Source: Dermacentor variabilis (taxonomy: Eukaryota > Arthropoda > Arachnida > Ixodida > Ixodidae). From it: 64,000 bases of DNA. The notes below the pieces were generated by a model, which searched no databases, was not told where the DNA came from, and was given only the letters and a program-made list of their open reading frames with translations. The position numbers and the translations under genes were made by a program. Within the stretch, counting starts at the first letter, position 1, and every line of letters begins with the position of its first letter. Shown here piece after piece: positions 12,331 through 23,149 of the stretch. The DNA lies in NCBI RefSeq assembly GCF_050947875.1, contig NC_134572.1, forward strand, positions 122,693,105-122,757,104. The letters run 5' to 3'.

Positions 12331-14180
12331 AACACGAATGTGTTGTATGCCTGGGTCCGCCATCAACCTACTGTAACGAATGTGACGTCGGCGTGAACGC
12401 GTAAAATATGCTCTCTCTTGACAGGCATGGCGCTACTATCTACGAGCATTGAAGCGAAGTAGTGCATCCTGACTATAACAGGCGGCGACAGTGAGCGCTT
12501 CGGTGGCTTCAGCGCAGCGGAGGCGCCAACGCGATGTAGCCTGGTGTAGGTGATGTAGGCCTTCTGCTGAGGTGACAACACAGTTTCCGCACATGGTCTG
12601 TCTATGGCGTCTGATTAGTCTGGGAGGCGACGTCGCCTATGGAGTGCAGCTTCAACACGCTTCAGCAGCGATTACAGGCCGCCTATTGCTTTGCTTGCGA
12701 TGGCACAAACTGCTGCACTAAGCAGCACATAACGGCAACGACGTAGACGGGCGAATCTCGCTTTGTTCCGGCGAGACTCACGCCAGCGTGAAGAAGAATG
12801 CCTGTGCGCATTGGCGGCGCACGCTGCGAACTCTGCCACTTGCATTCCTGAAGCTGAGAGCGTCACAACTAGCTGCCCAAGAAACTACGGAGCCGGAGAG
12901 AGGTGCTCGTACTCTCGCCGAAGCAGCTCGACAGCAGGACGCTGCATGCCAAGCAAATCTGCACCACTGTCGCCGACCCGCAATCGTGCGTCTTTCGCTG
13001 CAGGGGACCGTGAGTTCCCGAAGCAAACATGCAACAGCTTCTGCGAAGAGACGTTTCACTTCCACCTGCACCTGTACACATGTCGTCCCTCTTGAAACTC
13101 TTGCTACCAGTGTACTGTTTCGAAATTAACATAAATGAATATGCGCATATGTCAGCACCTACTTACTGCAATAATAATCGTACGCCAATTAAACATAAGT
13201 GAAGAGCGGTTTTAAACAATAACATAAAAATGCAATCTTGGCAAGAAATACAAATACCAAAAATAATTTGTGGGTATCGTAATAGTTGGTTAGCGAGCAC
13301 GAAGTCCTCGTGTAGCCATTATTTTGTATAAAATCATGTTATCCGTGAATATGCAATGACTGGTCCAGTGTGTGCTCTTGTGTTGGTGAAGTAGCGATTA
13401 ATTTGAACGATAGAAAGAAAATGAGCCTTCCGAATAGTCTCTCAATGTCGATAAACCTGAAACATACATCAAACAACACATCTCGCTCAGTAAACCAAGA
13501 AACGGAGCCATACAATTTGCCTCAATCGAGGTCATTCCAGTAAGTCATTCTGTCGCATGCGTGCGTGATAAAAAAAATACTGACTTTCCTTTGCTGAGCG
13601 ATAATACATTCAAGACGGCGGAGAGCCTGGAAGCAGAGTGTTTCCAAGGGTTAATGCGACTTTACATTTATTAAATGATATATCTTAACATAATTTTATG
13701 CCGCCTACCTGGTCCTATTTTGAGCATGCTATGCCGCGGGCCCTTCATTCTGCACACGAACGCACACCAATTTAAAGTCAGTGTATATCACAGCCGCTTC
13801 AGCACTAATCATTGTGATAGGTTAAGCAACGCACTTCTGACACCTCGCCGTAGAGGCAGTCGTAACATTGGCAGAAGCCAGTCACCCTGTACAATAATAG
13901 AACAGCATACGCCTACCTATGTGACATTTCCCTATCTCCATTTGGTAGGTAAGTGTACGGTTTCGGGGATATTTCCTTTCTAACGTTCGAAGTTATGACT
14001 GAGCGTCAGGAAGGGGAAGCAGGATTACAATTTCACACGTCCGGCATTCGAGCTTTACGTTTTGCCACTGGGCTTCAATGTTTTTTTTTCTTGTTTTTTT
14101 TAAAGGTATTTTCCTTCCTTTTATGACAGTATGGAAACCCTCCTAAAAAAAAAAATCTATATCCTCAATTATGTGTGGCC
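12331..14180. other. No gene seen; GC-rich patch at about 12480-13090
   Basis: The GC-rich patch has several overlapping frames on both strands (97-113 codons), as expected from composition alone. One frame is rich in Arg and Glu but matches no family I can name. The rest is AT-rich with homopolymer runs near 14079-14154. Confidence 0.5.
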
Positions 14181-14318
14181 ACACATGTGCAGGTCATAAA
14201 TACCAGGTTCTCTAGCCGAGTGCCATCCATGCGGTATAACCGAGCTCAGATTGGTCCACCTTGACTGATCAAATAGGGCGCCACTGTAGGTTTAATGAGG
14301 CGTACAACTCCTGCGGGA

Positions 14319-14558
14319 CCCGCCGTGGTTGCTCAGTGGTCATGGTGTTAGACTGCTGAGCACGAGGTCGCGGGATCGGACCCCGGCCACGGCGGCCGCA
14401 TTTCGATGGGGGCGAAATGCGAAAACACCCGTGTACTTAGAATTAGGTGCACGTTAAAGAACCCCAGGTGGTCGAAATTTTCGGAGTCCTCCACTACGGC
14501 GTGCATAATCAGAAAGTGGTTTTTGTCACGCAAAACACCATAATTCAAATTTTACTTT
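14319..14558 (+). mobile_element. Ruka-type tRNA-derived SINE, nested in LINE leader
   Basis: The head CCGCCGTGGTTGCTCAGTGG contains a pol III A-box-like core, and a B-box-like GGGATCGGACCCC follows about 40 bp later. The body carries GCATTTCGATGGGGGCGAAA and AAGAACCCCAGGTGG, and the tail is AT-rich. A 12-bp TSD, AACTCCTGCGGG, flanks it at 14306-14317 and 14559-14570. Compared with the copies at 51.4 and 53.7 kb it has roughly 14 substitutions plus a 3-bp deletion in ~230 bp, including two in the B box. It is therefore an older or variant copy and may be transcriptionally weak. Confidence 0.92.
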
Positions 14559-14570
14559 AACTCCTGCGGG

Positions 14571-14630
14571 GACGGTAGAGTATCCGTCTCCAGTGCAAGG
14601 GGACCTTGATTCAAATCCCGGTGCCGCGCA
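14571..14630 (+). other. tRNA-like module in LINE leader
   Basis: GGTAGAGTATCCGTCTCC resembles the D-arm and following region of a tRNA. About 20 bases on, TTGATTCAAATCCCGGTGCC resembles the T-arm, with a B box matching about 9 of 11 consensus positions. The T-stem is imperfect and the A box is degenerate, so it is not a functional tRNA. I recall similar leaders in other tick RTE copies, so the module probably belongs to the element. It could serve as an internal pol III promoter or be a captured SINE head. Confidence 0.5.
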
Positions 14631-14799
14631 ATTCTCCTCCGGGAAATACAAAAAAAAAAGAAAAAAGAAACCGTGTGTTGAGAAATTGCACAAACAGGCC
14701 TGGAGTGCGGCCTGATGCCGGTGACCAGAACCGGTAACGCACTCTCTCACCAGAGCAGGATTGGCCACCCTGGTGCAGTACTTGGCCAGAACCTCCTAT

Positions 14800-17739
14800 A
14801 TGAATACAACAATCAAACCCCGGCCCTCAGTCCCCAGCAGCCGCGAAGCAACTGACCACGGCGGCGGTCAGATCTGTAACGCTGCAGAGGGTGCTAAGAA
14901 TACCTGGCTCCGGACAGGCCGCCATTGGAATCTGAACCTGGCAACGTTTAACGTTAGAACGCTATCTAGTGAGGCGAGTCTAGCAGTATTATTGGAGGAA
15001 TTAGAGGGTAGTAAATGGGATATAATAGGGCTCAGTGAGGTTAGGAGGACAAAAGAAGCATATACAGTGCTAAAAAGCGGGCATGTACTGTGTTACCGGG
15101 GCTTAGCGGAGAGGCGAGAACTAGGAGTCGGATTCCTGATTAATAAGGAAATACCTGGTAACATACAGGAATTCTATAGCATTAACGAGAGGGTGGCAGG
15201 TCTTGTTGTGAAACTTAATAAGAGGTACAAATTGAAGGTGGTACAAGTCTATGCCCCTACATGCAGTCATGATGACCAGGAAGTCGAAAGCTTTTATGAA
15301 GACGTGGAATCGGCGATGGGTAAAGTCAAAACAAAATACACTATACTGATGGGCGACTTCAATGCCAGGGTAGGCAAGAAGCAGGCTGGAGACAAGTCAG
15401 TGGGGGAATATGGCATAGGCTCTAGGAATAGCAGAGGAGAATTATTAGTAGAGTTTGCAGAACAGAATAATATGCGGATAATGAACACCTTTTTCCGCAA
15501 GCGGGTTAGTCGAAAATGGACGTGGAGGAGCCCGAATGGTGAGACTAGAAATGAAATCGACTTCATACTCTGCGCGAACCCTGGCATCATACAAGATGTA
15601 GACGTACTCGGCAAGGTACGCTGCAGTGACCATAGGATGGTAAGAACTCGAATTAGCCTAGACTTGAGGAAGGAACGGAAGAAACTGGTACACAAGAAGC
15701 CAATCAATGAATTCGCGGTAAGAGGGAAACTAGAGGAATTCCGGATCAAGCTACAGAACAGGTATTCGGCTTTAACTCAGGAAGAGGACCTTAGTGTTGA
15801 AGCAATGAACGACTATCTCATGGGAACCATTAAGGAGTGCGCAATAGAAGTCGGTGGTAACTCCGTTAGACAGGAAACCAGTAAGCTATCGCAGGAGACG
15901 AAAGATCTGATCAAGAAACGCCAATGTATGAAAGCCTCTAACCCTACAGCTAGAATAGAACTGGCAGAACTTTCTAAGTTAATCAACAAGCGTAAGACAG
16001 CGGACATCAGGAACTATAATATGGATAGAATTGAACAGGCTCTCAGGGACGGAGGAAGCCTAAAAACAGTGAAGAAGAAACTAGGAATAGGCAAGAATCA
16101 GATGTGTGCGTTAAGAGACAAAGCCGGCAATATCGTTACTAATATGGATGAGATAGTTCAAGTGGCTGAGGAGTTCTATAGAGATTTATACAGTACCAGT
16201 GGCACCCACGACGATAGTGGAAGAGAGAATAGCCTAGAGGAATTCGAAATCCCACAGGTAACGCCAGAAGAAGTAAAGAAAGCCTTAGGAGCTATGCAAA
16301 GGGGGAAGGCAGCCGGGGAGGATCAGGTAACAGCAGATTTGTTGAAGGATGGTGGTCAGATTGTTCAAGAGAAACTGGCCACCCTGCATACGCAATGCCT
16401 CATAACCTCGAGCGTACCGAAATCTTGGAAGAACGCTAACATAATCCTAATCCATAAGAAAGGGGACGCCAAAGACTTGAAAAATTATAGACCGATCAGC
16501 TTACTGTCCGTTGCCTACAAAGTATTTACTAAGGTAATCGCAAATAGAATCAGGAACACCTTAGACTTCTGTCAACCAAAGGACCAGGCAGGATTCCGTA
16601 AAGGCTACTCAACAATAGACCATATTCACACTATCAATCAAGTGATAGAGAAATGTGCAGAATATAACCAACCCTTATATATAGCTTTCATTGATTACGA
16701 GAAAGCGTTTGATTCAGTCGAAACCTCAGCAGTCATGGAGGCATTACGGAATCAGGGTGTAGATGAGCCATATGTAAAGATACTGGAAGATATCTATAGC
16801 GGCTCCACAGCCACCGTAGTCCTCCACAAAGAAAGCAACAAAATCCCTATAAAGAAAGGCGTCAGACAGGGAGATACGATATATCCAATGCTATTCACAG
16901 CATGTTTACAGGAGGTATTCAGAGGCCTGGAGTGGGAAGAATTGGGGATAAAAGTTGATGGAGAATACCTTAGCAACTTGCGATTCGCTGATGATATTGC
17001 CTTGCTTAGTAACTCAGGAGACCAATTGCAATGCATGCTCACTGACCTGGAGAGGCAAAGCAGAAGGGTGGGTCTGAAAATTAATCTGCAGAAAACTAAA
17101 GTAATGTTTAACAGGCTCGGAAGAGAACAGCAGTTTACGATAGGTAGCGAAGCACTGGAAGGAGTAAGGGACTACATCTACTTAGGGCAGGTAGTGACCA
17201 CGGATCCGGATCATGAGACTGAAATAACCAGAAGAATAAGAATGGGCTGGGGTGCGTTTGGGAGGCATTCTCAAATCATGAACAGCAGGTTGCCACTATC
17301 CCTCAAAAGGAAAGTGTATAACAGCTGTGTGTTACCAGTACTCACATATGGGGCAGAAACCTGGAGACTTACGAAAAGGGTTCTGCTGAAATTGAGGAAG
17401 ACGCAACGAGCTATGGAAAGAAGAATGATGGGTGTGACGTTAAGGGATAAGAAAAGAGCAGATTGGGTGAGGCAACAAACGCGGGTAAACGACATCTTAG
17501 TTGAAATCAAGAAAAAGAAATGGGCATGGGCCGGACATGTAATGAGGAGGGAAGATAACCGATGGTCACTAAGGGTTACGGACTGGATTCCAAGGGAAGG
17601 GATGCGTAGCAGGGGGCGGCAGAAAGTTAGGTGGGCGGATGACATTAAGACGTTTGCAGGGACAACATGGCCACAATTAGTACATGACCGGGGTAGTTGG
17701 AGAAGCATGGGAGAGGCCTTTGCCCTGCAGTGGGCGTAA
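14800..17739 (+). CDS. RTE-type endonuclease/reverse transcriptase (LINE ORF)
   Basis: A 979-residue protein, counted from the first ATG; the frame opens after a stop at 14722, so a slightly earlier non-ATG start is possible. The N-terminal APE endonuclease shows TFNVRTL (about 50-56), GLSEVRR with Glu80, MGDFNARVG (184-192) and SDHRMV (276-281). The RT domain shows RPISLLSVAYK, then YIAFIDYEKAFDS with Asp632, GVRQGDTIYPMLF, and FADD at 729-732 as the catalytic pair. The C-terminal region is rich in basic residues and Trp. It nicks target DNA and reverse-transcribes its own RNA by target-primed reverse transcription. All expected motifs are present without a stop, and the length fits the RTE family (about 1,000 aa), so it may be active. 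Tick databases often label such proteins craniofacial development protein 2-like. Confidence 0.95.
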   Translation: MNTTIKPRPSVPSSREATDHGGGQICNAAEGAKNTWLRTGRHWNLNLATFNVRTLSSEASLAVLLEELEGSKWDIIGLSEVRRTKEAYTVLKSGHVLCYRGLAERRELGVGFLINKEIPGNIQEFYSINERVAGLVVKLNKRYKLKVVQVYAPTCSHDDQEVESFYEDVESAMGKVKTKYTILMGDFNARVGKKQAGDKSVGEYGIGSRNSRGELLVEFAEQNNMRIMNTFFRKRVSRKWTWRSPNGETRNEIDFILCANPGIIQDVDVLGKVRCSDHRMVRTRISLDLRKERKKLVHKKPINEFAVRGKLEEFRIKLQNRYSALTQEEDLSVEAMNDYLMGTIKECAIEVGGNSVRQETSKLSQETKDLIKKRQCMKASNPTARIELAELSKLINKRKTADIRNYNMDRIEQALRDGGSLKTVKKKLGIGKNQMCALRDKAGNIVTNMDEIVQVAEEFYRDLYSTSGTHDDSGRENSLEEFEIPQVTPEEVKKALGAMQRGKAAGEDQVTADLLKDGGQIVQEKLATLHTQCLITSSVPKSWKNANIILIHKKGDAKDLKNYRPISLLSVAYKVFTKVIANRIRNTLDFCQPKDQAGFRKGYSTIDHIHTINQVIEKCAEYNQPLYIAFIDYEKAFDSVETSAVMEALRNQGVDEPYVKILEDIYSGSTATVVLHKESNKIPIKKGVRQGDTIYPMLFTACLQEVFRGLEWEELGIKVDGEYLSNLRFADDIALLSNSGDQLQCMLTDLERQSRRVGLKINLQKTKVMFNRLGREQQFTIGSEALEGVRDYIYLGQVVTTDPDHETEITRRIRMGWGAFGRHSQIMNSRLPLSLKRKVYNSCVLPVLTYGAETWRLTKRVLLKLRKTQRAMERRMMGVTLRDKKRADWVRQQTRVNDILVEIKKKKWAWAGHVMRREDNRWSLRVTDWIPREGMRSRGRQKVRWADDIKTFAGTTWPQLVHDRGSWRSMGEAFALQWA

Positions 17740-17745
17740 CTAGGC

Positions 17746-17763
17746 TGATGATGATGATGATGA
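17746..17763 (+). repeat. (TGA)n 3' tail of the RTE LINE
   Basis: Six TGA units begin six bases after the TAA stop. The second RTE copy has the equivalent ATC run on the plus strand at 43264-43294, which confirms that the tail belongs to the element. Confidence 0.85.
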
Positions 17764-17827
17764 CGTCAGAACCTTTTTAATGTCGTAGCATCCTTAGGGT
17801 ACGTCAAGCACTTCCCGGGATCTACGC

Positions 17828-18008
17828 ATGTATGTATGTATGTATGTATGTATGTATGTATGTATGTATGTATGTATGTATGTATGTATGTATGTATGTA
17901 TGTATGTATGTATGTATGTATGTATGTATGTATGTGTGTATGTGTGTATGTATGTGTGTATGTATGTATGTATGTATGTATGTATGTATGTATGTATGTA
18001 TGTATGTA
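17828..18008. repeat. (ATGT)n tetranucleotide microsatellite, about 45 units
   Basis: About 181 bp of ATGT with three TGTG interruptions between about 17934 and 17958. It begins 65 bp after the LINE tail. The Met-Tyr-Val-Cys frames through it are artefacts. Confidence 0.97.
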
Positions 18009-18099
18009 GGCATTATTCTATCACCTGGATCACTATGTAATCCATGACTGAATGTGTAGCACATCGGGCTGCTGTGCTGATGTAACACGGTTCGAAACC

Positions 18100-18520
18100 A
18101 ACCATTGGACCACTGAGTGTGCGGCAATGTGCACATATATGCCGCTCTTCAACGAAGCTATTTTCCGCCTACATGGGTGACTCTAAATGCGGGATTGCGT
18201 ATGCATAACTCTTCAATAAAACTGGCCAAACTGGTCACCGAGTATGTGCCAGTAGGTGTGGGCTGCTCTTCAATGAAAGTCCTTGACGTCAACTTGTGTA
18301 ACTAGGCATGTGCCACTGAGAATGTGCTGCGCGAAAATCGCGAAAAAGTTGCTTTATGTTTCCCCCTTGCTGGGTGGAATCAAACGCACGTCCGAAGCTT
18401 TCCTCGAAGACAGCAAGACAAAGCTTTAGCAGGTTGCCCCACAAATGCAATGCGTATGTGCTGCTTTTCAATAAACCTCTCGACAACTTGGGCCACTAAG
18501 CATGTGCCACTGGGTGGGCG
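18100..18520. repeat. Degenerate minisatellite with CTTCAATAAA phrases
   Basis: The phrase CT(C/T)TTCAA(T/C)(A/G)AA recurs near 18146, 18209, 18266 and 18465. It is usually followed 20-40 bp later by a CACTGAG/GCATGTGCCACTG-type phrase. Spacing is irregular (about 60-200 bp), so this is an old, decayed tandem array or clustered repeats. I recall similar wording in other tick loci. Confidence 0.5.
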
Positions 18521-18608
18521 GAAAGCGAGGGAACAATTCTCAGCGTTCACAGGCACTGGCGATCTAAGCTTGTCGTCTCGGAGGCCACGCACGGACTTTT
18601 TGGCAGCG

Positions 18609-18622
18609 CCGCTAGATGGCGC
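18609..18622 (+). promoter_or_regulatory. CTCF-type core motif match
   Basis: CCGCTAGATGGCGC matches the degenerate core CCRSYAGRKGGCRS exactly. A near-match, TCGCTAGATGACGC, lies about 130 bp downstream at 18739-18752. Function is inference. Confidence 0.4.
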
Positions 18623-18752
18623 AGCGTATCCAGAAAGGAACATAAGATAAAAGCTAGGTTGCCGCATGACGCGGCATTTGTACGCTCAAAAACGGTGCAC
18701 CATGCATTTCGAAGGCTACGCGCAGGCTTCACGACGGTGTCGCTAGATGACG

Positions 18753-21700
18753 CGGAGTGTTCTTAGGGAAGTGCGAGAGAGTAGTCTCGCTGCAGGAAGG
18801 CTCATGCATAACTCGTTTTGACGGTTGCAATACGTTGTATAGTTATATATATCCAATGCTAAAGGCATTACCGTCGTCAGTCATCGTGAGATGGGTTCTG
18901 CCAATTATTTTTCAATGTTGCACTGGCTACATTCTGCCGAGAAGATGGCAAATCCTGCTCACTGTTTCTGTTTACGAAGCTGTATGTCGACTATTGATTT
19001 TTACGCAGCGTATAAATAACTTTAGAAATATTCGTTTTCAGCGAAAGCAAGCATTCGAATATGCCGATTAGAGTACCTAATACGAGTTAATTTACAATAA
19101 GTATAATGCGCTTGTGACAAACTTATTTCATCGTTACTTTGGCTGCTCCTTGAATTGCTGATAGATGCCTCTCAAATCGTGGTGTGCGCTTCAGAGTTTC
19201 TCAACGCCTTTTCCACTACACAACAAAAAATTGCTACGCTAACATGGGGCTTTTCAAACTGTGCTAAAAATGATGTTTCTTTTGATGCCTTTTTACCCAT
19301 GTGCTTGTTTTACATTCTGTATCCTAACAACCTCCCTTCCTTTGCGGTGTCGAAGAACCAGTACTAGAGTTTCCTTATTTCTTTTTTCCTTGTAAATAGT
19401 TTCTGCATTACTTTTCCTAAGCCCATTATCCATGATGTGGCTATTTATAGCGGGAACTTTGTGTCCATTTCGAGACCTTAAATGGATGTACCCTATTCCA
19501 TGACATGTTTTCATGCCTGCTGATTTGTCATCTCAACACAGCAGTAGAAATAGCTTCACGACATTCTTTATTTGCTAGCAATGTCATCGTCACACTTTAG
19601 CCTTAAGGGTGATATTGCACATTCTTCAGCACAGAACCAGCAAATTGTGGTATATTTGTGCAAGAGGGTCTCCTCTTCATTAAAGCGCCTAGGAAAAACC
19701 AGCGTATTGACTTATGAAAACTGCAAGCTGCGCTAAGAGATTCAATCCTCTCAACGCGAGATAATTAGCATGCACTAATGGCAAGCGCCAATTTGAAACA
19801 TACAGCCAACGCGCAATCAGTGCTTTGCTATTTCAGTGATGGTGGCGCAAACATTACCAACTCTTCAGGGTGTGGAAAAAACTCGAGACGTTCCCTCATT
19901 CATACGCTAACCTCCCAAGCGCTAGAAGAATGCGGATTCAGCAGCATGCTTGCACAGCTCTCGTTAAAAAGGTAAGTTTTGCTTGTTTTATTGCTTTCAG
20001 TTTCAAAGACTCACCTCGAATAACATTTCTGCCTTCTATTGCGCTTAGGCAAATGCAAGAATAAAGTTGTCCTAATGTTTGCAATGGGTAAAGCTAAGCG
20101 CGCGGGACGAACTCCTTGCTTTGAAGGGAAAGGCAAATGAGAACCCTTATGGGAATAAAGAAAAGTTGCGTTTTTCTGTAGCACATAATTATTGACTAGA
20201 GCCAGCGTAGTGGTGAGAGGGCATTGGCATATAAATAGCTAGAAAACACTTCGCGCGCACTTTTTGACACGTTTGAAATTTGAATGCACTGCATGGTTTG
20301 TAGGTTGTCAAAGCATAAAAAAACTGATGGCGTAGTTTTAATTATTCAGGTTTTGCTGCACGTTGCAGACATCATAGCATAGGCGGCTGTTTTACCTTGC
20401 TTGCGAATTTCGAAGCATTTACGCAAAACGCGGACTTGGACAGAACAATTGGCGACTGTCTTGGTTTTAACGTAAAAAAGAACTGTTCGTTATGGGCAAC
20501 ACACATATGTGAATAATTGAAATCCTAGTATTTTGTTGACTATGTAGAATGTCGGTGCGATCACGTTTACCGTGGTCCTCATAAAAAGAGTAACAATATG
20601 AGTTCCACGCGTGCCATTTATCACTAGACTTCACTTCTTCACTAGACGTTTCTTTTTTTTCTAATAAATCTTTCATATTACTTTTATTGAACTTCTTCTC
20701 ATTTGGCATTCATCCTTCCTGCCCCATATTTTGCTTATTTTATAGCAATAATATTTGGCTTGCACAATTTTGCTGCATGCTCCATTAGTCAAAGACGGGG
20801 CGTGAAAATTTTGAGCAGCTCCAGATCAGCTGTCACCCGATCACCAGATCACCAGCTTTTCTTTCTTTCTTGTTTTCGGATGTGACAAAACAACAGTATG
20901 ACCGAGTTTGAAAATTGTTCTTGCAGAATAAATGGAAATAAAGGTGCGCAGCAGTACTCTTGAAAATTCGGCGGGAACTATAGAATCAATGCCGGGAATG
21001 TGACCAAAACGTATCTGTTAAAGTATTTGTTAAGAAATTAGAAAGAAAGACATTTCGTAGGAGCGCTAAACAATACCATAGAGTTCCCAGTAGGAGAGGC
21101 AAGTTGCTGCTGCCGGCTGCCAACGTTATTTACTTATGATTGTGAATAAATATTTGGAAGCTTCTTAATAGTGTTGCTGCCTCTTTTACGCATCGGGATA
21201 CCAGTGTGTCCTCGAATATTAGCTTTTGCGCCTATTGTACACAAATATTACAAATTATGTATTTTCTGCGACGTTTACAATACGGCGACGGCTACTATAC
21301 GTTAGCCACGTACGTAGGGCGTATTTTCCTGAGTTTCGATGCGCTTCCCAGTGTTTTACCGTCTTTATCCTATGAAACTAAAGATGCAAAGTATTACCAA
21401 ATCAGTTAATACGCCAGAATTATGACCGTGTCATTGAGCTAAAGTCATAGTTTTTAAGCAACAAATTGCTTCAGCACGCTTAGCCTTCGGTGTTCTGAAT
21501 CGACACCCTCACTGAATGATGTCGAGTACGCAGTCCATGCCTGTGTGGTATTATCGCAATCCTCAGTCAAATTTGAAATTTTACTGCTTTTAATAACTAT
21601 ATTTCCTAGAATAAACTACAACGTTAATAACTGTAGGATTGCTAATGACATTGCAATATAGCATTTGTTGTATGCTGCGACACAATATTTGTGAAGGCGG

Positions 21701-23013
21701 GAACGATACCAGATTGAGGCATTGTAACAGGTCTTTTATTCTATGGTGAGTAACAGCTCTTTGAATATTCTATTAGGAAGTGTGTTGCAGCTCTGCAACT
21801 AACTAGAATAATTTCTCAGGGCATGCATGCCTATTCATTATGTTTCCTCAGACAAGCAGTAAATCAAGAAAGCGCAATAAGTTGCGGCCCATTACATTCG
21901 CATTCCACTTTTCGTTTTCTCAAAAACCTTTCCTTGTGCACTGAAAGACACCAGCGTAGAGCACACCAGGTTCTGGAGGCACCCTTTTAATGCGTTTTAG
22001 AGTTTAAAGACACAAGCTTGCGTTTTTACATTATGAAACATCGTTCCAGCGCACCATTGAACAAGGACGAGAAGAGAAAGACAACACGAACGCCGGTTGG
22101 AGTCCATACTTAGCGTTTTTACAATCTGAAAATCCCACGGGTTTTTTTGCTCAGGTCCAAGTAGCTAGTCTTAGCTCATGGCGGTTCCGTAAAAAAAATA
22201 ATTATACTGAAGTACATATACATGTTATAAATGAAAACAAAAATGTTCCGATTATCACGAACACGTCTAGCCCCCATTGAGGCCAACGCGTTGGCATGCT
22301 CAAACCTCTTAGGAATATAACATTTTTAAGTTTCGCGATTTGAAAACGCTGCATTATAAAACATACCACCGAAAAATGAAATACGAGATTCGATGCAGCT
22401 GCTAGAATTTATCTGAAGTGCAGCTTTAGTGAAGCGGTAATTAGTTGCTATAAACTAACGGCGATGCAGTAAAAGTGAGCTTGCTTCCATCTCACGAAGT
22501 GTTGCCTCATGCAATGTTTATGTTTTTGCCGCATTAAGAACACAATTTTAACTTAATTACTTTTTATTAGTTATGCACAGCCCCGATAACATGGTATGAA
22601 TCTAAATTTCAAACGTCGAATCGGGTGGATACACAAAGTGAGCCGTCTCCCCAGCGATGTCACGTGGAGAAAGGCAATGTATGAGGAATTTCGTGCGAAC
22701 AATTGTGATGACCCGTACATGAACAAAGAAGTGCTATACTTAGCTAGCTATGTAAAAAAATTGCATAACTTTTATGTCGCAGTGGAACATACCAACCGAA
22801 GAACTGCAGAAAAATGGGCACACATTCAGTGGCAAAGGCAAATCAGCCGAACGTTAAGCCCAGTGGCGAAATTGAGCGAAATCAAATGAAACAAATACGC
22901 CCTTGAATCTAATCCATTATTACTACTAGAGGTCGGTGTGCATGGAGAGGCCTATGCGGTGACATTATATGGTCATGGGAAAACACGGAAAATGCGGGAG
23001 ATGAAAATTCAGG
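18753..23013. other. No gene seen
   Basis: Long AT-rich non-coding stretch. A donor-like AAAAAGGTAAGT at 19965-19976 and an acceptor-like TTTCAG about 38 bp later enclose too short an interval to be a credible intron. A fragment at 22060-22096 (ACAAGGACGAGAAG, then ACACGAACGCCGG) resembles terminal sequence of tick Penelope-like elements. The 97-codon frame at 22596-22889 has no recognisable domain. Confidence 0.5.
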
Positions 23014-23149
23014 ATAATGAGCAAAACGACAGCAAGATGAAAGGAAGAGCCAACGTTTCGATAAGTGGACACGTCACCTTGTCAAAGGCAAGTCCACATT
23101 GTCGAAACGTTGGCTTCTGCTTTCGTCTTGTTCTCGTTTTGCTCACTAT
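23014..23149. repeat. Fold-back: ~57-60-bp inverted arms, ~20-bp spacer
   Basis: The left arm (23014-23070) and right arm (23090-23149) are inverted copies at roughly 80% identity, sharing TGAGCAAAACGA and GCCAACGTTTCGA. The transcript would form a long hairpin with the loop around CGTCACCTTGTCAAAGG. The GAAACGTTGGC wording recalls the ends of Penelope-like elements, but no coding sequence or TSD is present. Confidence 0.75.

Larger units (their letters stand above)
14306..17763 (+). mobile_element. RTE-clade LINE, coding-intact, with nested SINE in its leader
   Basis: A single long ORF encodes an APE-type endonuclease and a reverse transcriptase. It is followed by only 6 bases and then a (TGA)n tail (17746-17763). 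A single ORF, almost no 3' UTR and a short tandem tail are hallmarks of the RTE clade. The leader was split by a SINE (14319-14558), whose 12-bp TSD shows that the LINE sequence already extended to at least 14306. The true 5' end lies further upstream, probably after about 14180, and is not resolved. A second, broken copy lies at 43264-45992 on the other strand. Confidence 0.88.

Noticed and set aside
12763..13132. Four overlapping ~90-113-codon frames in a GC-rich patch
   Set aside because: Frames open in several registers and both strands at once reflect base composition. None shows a recognisable family.
14319..14400. SINE heads as tRNA genes
   Set aside because: A and B boxes are present but no cloverleaf closes. 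The same head recurs in front of a shared body with TSDs, so these are SINEs.
19965..20012. Donor AAAAAGGTAAGT and nearby acceptor-like TTTCAG
   Set aside because: The interval is too short for an intron, and an 8-base donor match is expected about once or twice by chance in this window.
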